Source: Lepisosteus oculatus | Lineage: Eukaryota > Chordata > Actinopteri > Semionotiformes > Lepisosteidae | Assembly (NCBI RefSeq): GCF_040954835.1 | Contig: NC_090712.1 | Span: 3,419,284 to 3,483,283, forward strand | Direction: 5' to 3' | DNA length: 64,000 bases | In this document: piece by piece, positions 63,501-64,000 of the stretch | How the letters are laid out: every line of letters starts with the position of its first letter | How positions within the stretch are numbered: the first letter of the stretch is position 1 | Position numbers and translations under genes: made by a program | Notes under the pieces: model-generated | Databases searched by the model: none | Told to the model about the DNA's origin: nothing | What the model saw: the letters and a program-made list of their open reading frames with translations, nothing else

Positions 63501-64000
63501 AGTATTGGCGTGCCCTGCAGTTAGATTGCAATACCTAATAATAAGGTTGTATTCTAAAATACTACCAACGGCGAAGCACCTTGACAGATCTCTCCCTGAA
63601 CGCTGTCAGAAGTGAAACCCACCGTGAAAGGTTTTAGTTGACATATCGCTGAGCTTGTAGATGAAATGTTTTTTTGTTTTACACGAGGACATTTTTGCCA
63701 ATGAGAGGAGAACGTTCAGCCCCTGCAGCTGTTTTGGGTTGTCGTTTGAGGTTGTTTCTTGGAAACAAGCCAGGGTCTCACCTACAGCCACGTGGCTGGG
63801 TCTGGTCTTCCTCACTCCTGCCACCCTTTGTGTGAAGACACGGCGTTCTCCGTTTTAAACGCAGTGTGTGCTGTAGTTTTGCTATCGGGGTTGACTGCGA
63901 AGAAGTCCATTGAGTTGACTTGGTATATGGGAGCCCACCAAACAGTCTCCCAGTTCATTGTGACCTCAGTGGATAGACAATCAATCCACTACAGCTGATT

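Larger units (their letters stand above)
53934..64000 (+). other. mark3 intron 1 (cut by window edge)
   Basis: At least 10 kb. I looked for the next MARK exon (HTS..., then ...GNYRLLKTIGKG) in all plus frames and did not find it. It contains a 5'-truncated 5S SINE, a MITE, SINE fragments at 60575-60660 and 63385-63500, and an ETS/ZNF143-like motif cluster near 56218-56258. Confidence 0.75.

Noticed and set aside
54000..64000. Further mark3 exons
   Set aside because: I looked for the HTS... header and the GNYRLLKTIGKG kinase start and saw neither, so the intron seems to run off the window.
1..64000. CRISPR arrays, operons, phage or viral genes
   Set aside because: Nothing of the kind is present; gene structure and repeats are those of a vertebrate nuclear genome.

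Overview
This is vertebrate nuclear DNA, almost certainly from a ray-finned fish. Coding sequence is sparse: nine exons, about 850 coding bases in 64 kb, interrupted by GT-AG introns. The repeats are typical of fish: 5S-rRNA-derived and tRNA-derived SINEs, CR1/L2-like LINE remnants and a palindromic TA-flanked MITE. One LINE remnant family (ending in a 'VWNKLP'-type frame, with a trailing 'gctaga(t/c)ggg' stretch) reminds me of repeats common in gar, bowfin or sturgeon genomes, but I cannot fix the species. No bacterial genes, CRISPR arrays or operons are present.

Layout. Positions 1-38,906 hold the 5' part of a minus-strand gene of the CCDC88 (girdin/daple) family, closest to CCDC88A. Eight coding exons join in frame (797 nt, residues 1-265) and cover the N-terminal HOOK domain and the start of the coiled coil. 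The rest of the gene lies before position 1. Most of this region is intron (intron 3 is 16.3 kb, intron 2 is 8.6 kb), with a few old SINE and LINE scraps. A CpG-rich block at about 38.3-39.9 kb spans exons 1-2 and the probable promoter.

Positions 38,907-53,882 are intergenic. They hold a LINE reverse-transcriptase remnant, three of the four 5S-SINE copies (one of them full length on each strand), several tRNA-type SINEs, CTCF-like motifs and one promoter-like GC-rich patch with an unexplained 220-codon frame.

At 53,883 a plus-strand gene begins: one 17-codon exon matching the N-terminus of MARK3 (MARK1 is nearly identical there), set in a second CpG-rich promoter. Its first intron fills the rest of the window and carries another 5S SINE, a MITE and SINE fragments.

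The two genes are thus divergent neighbours about 15 kb apart. Both families act on the cytoskeleton and cell polarity (girdin: actin, G-alpha and dynein adaptor functions; MARK: microtubule-affinity regulating kinase), but nothing in the sequence shows that they work together. I see no evidence of a previously undescribed molecular system. The most interesting points are the CCDC88-MARK adjacency, the possibility that this CCDC88 gene is an extra paralogue, and a SINE family carrying an exact CTCF-type core.
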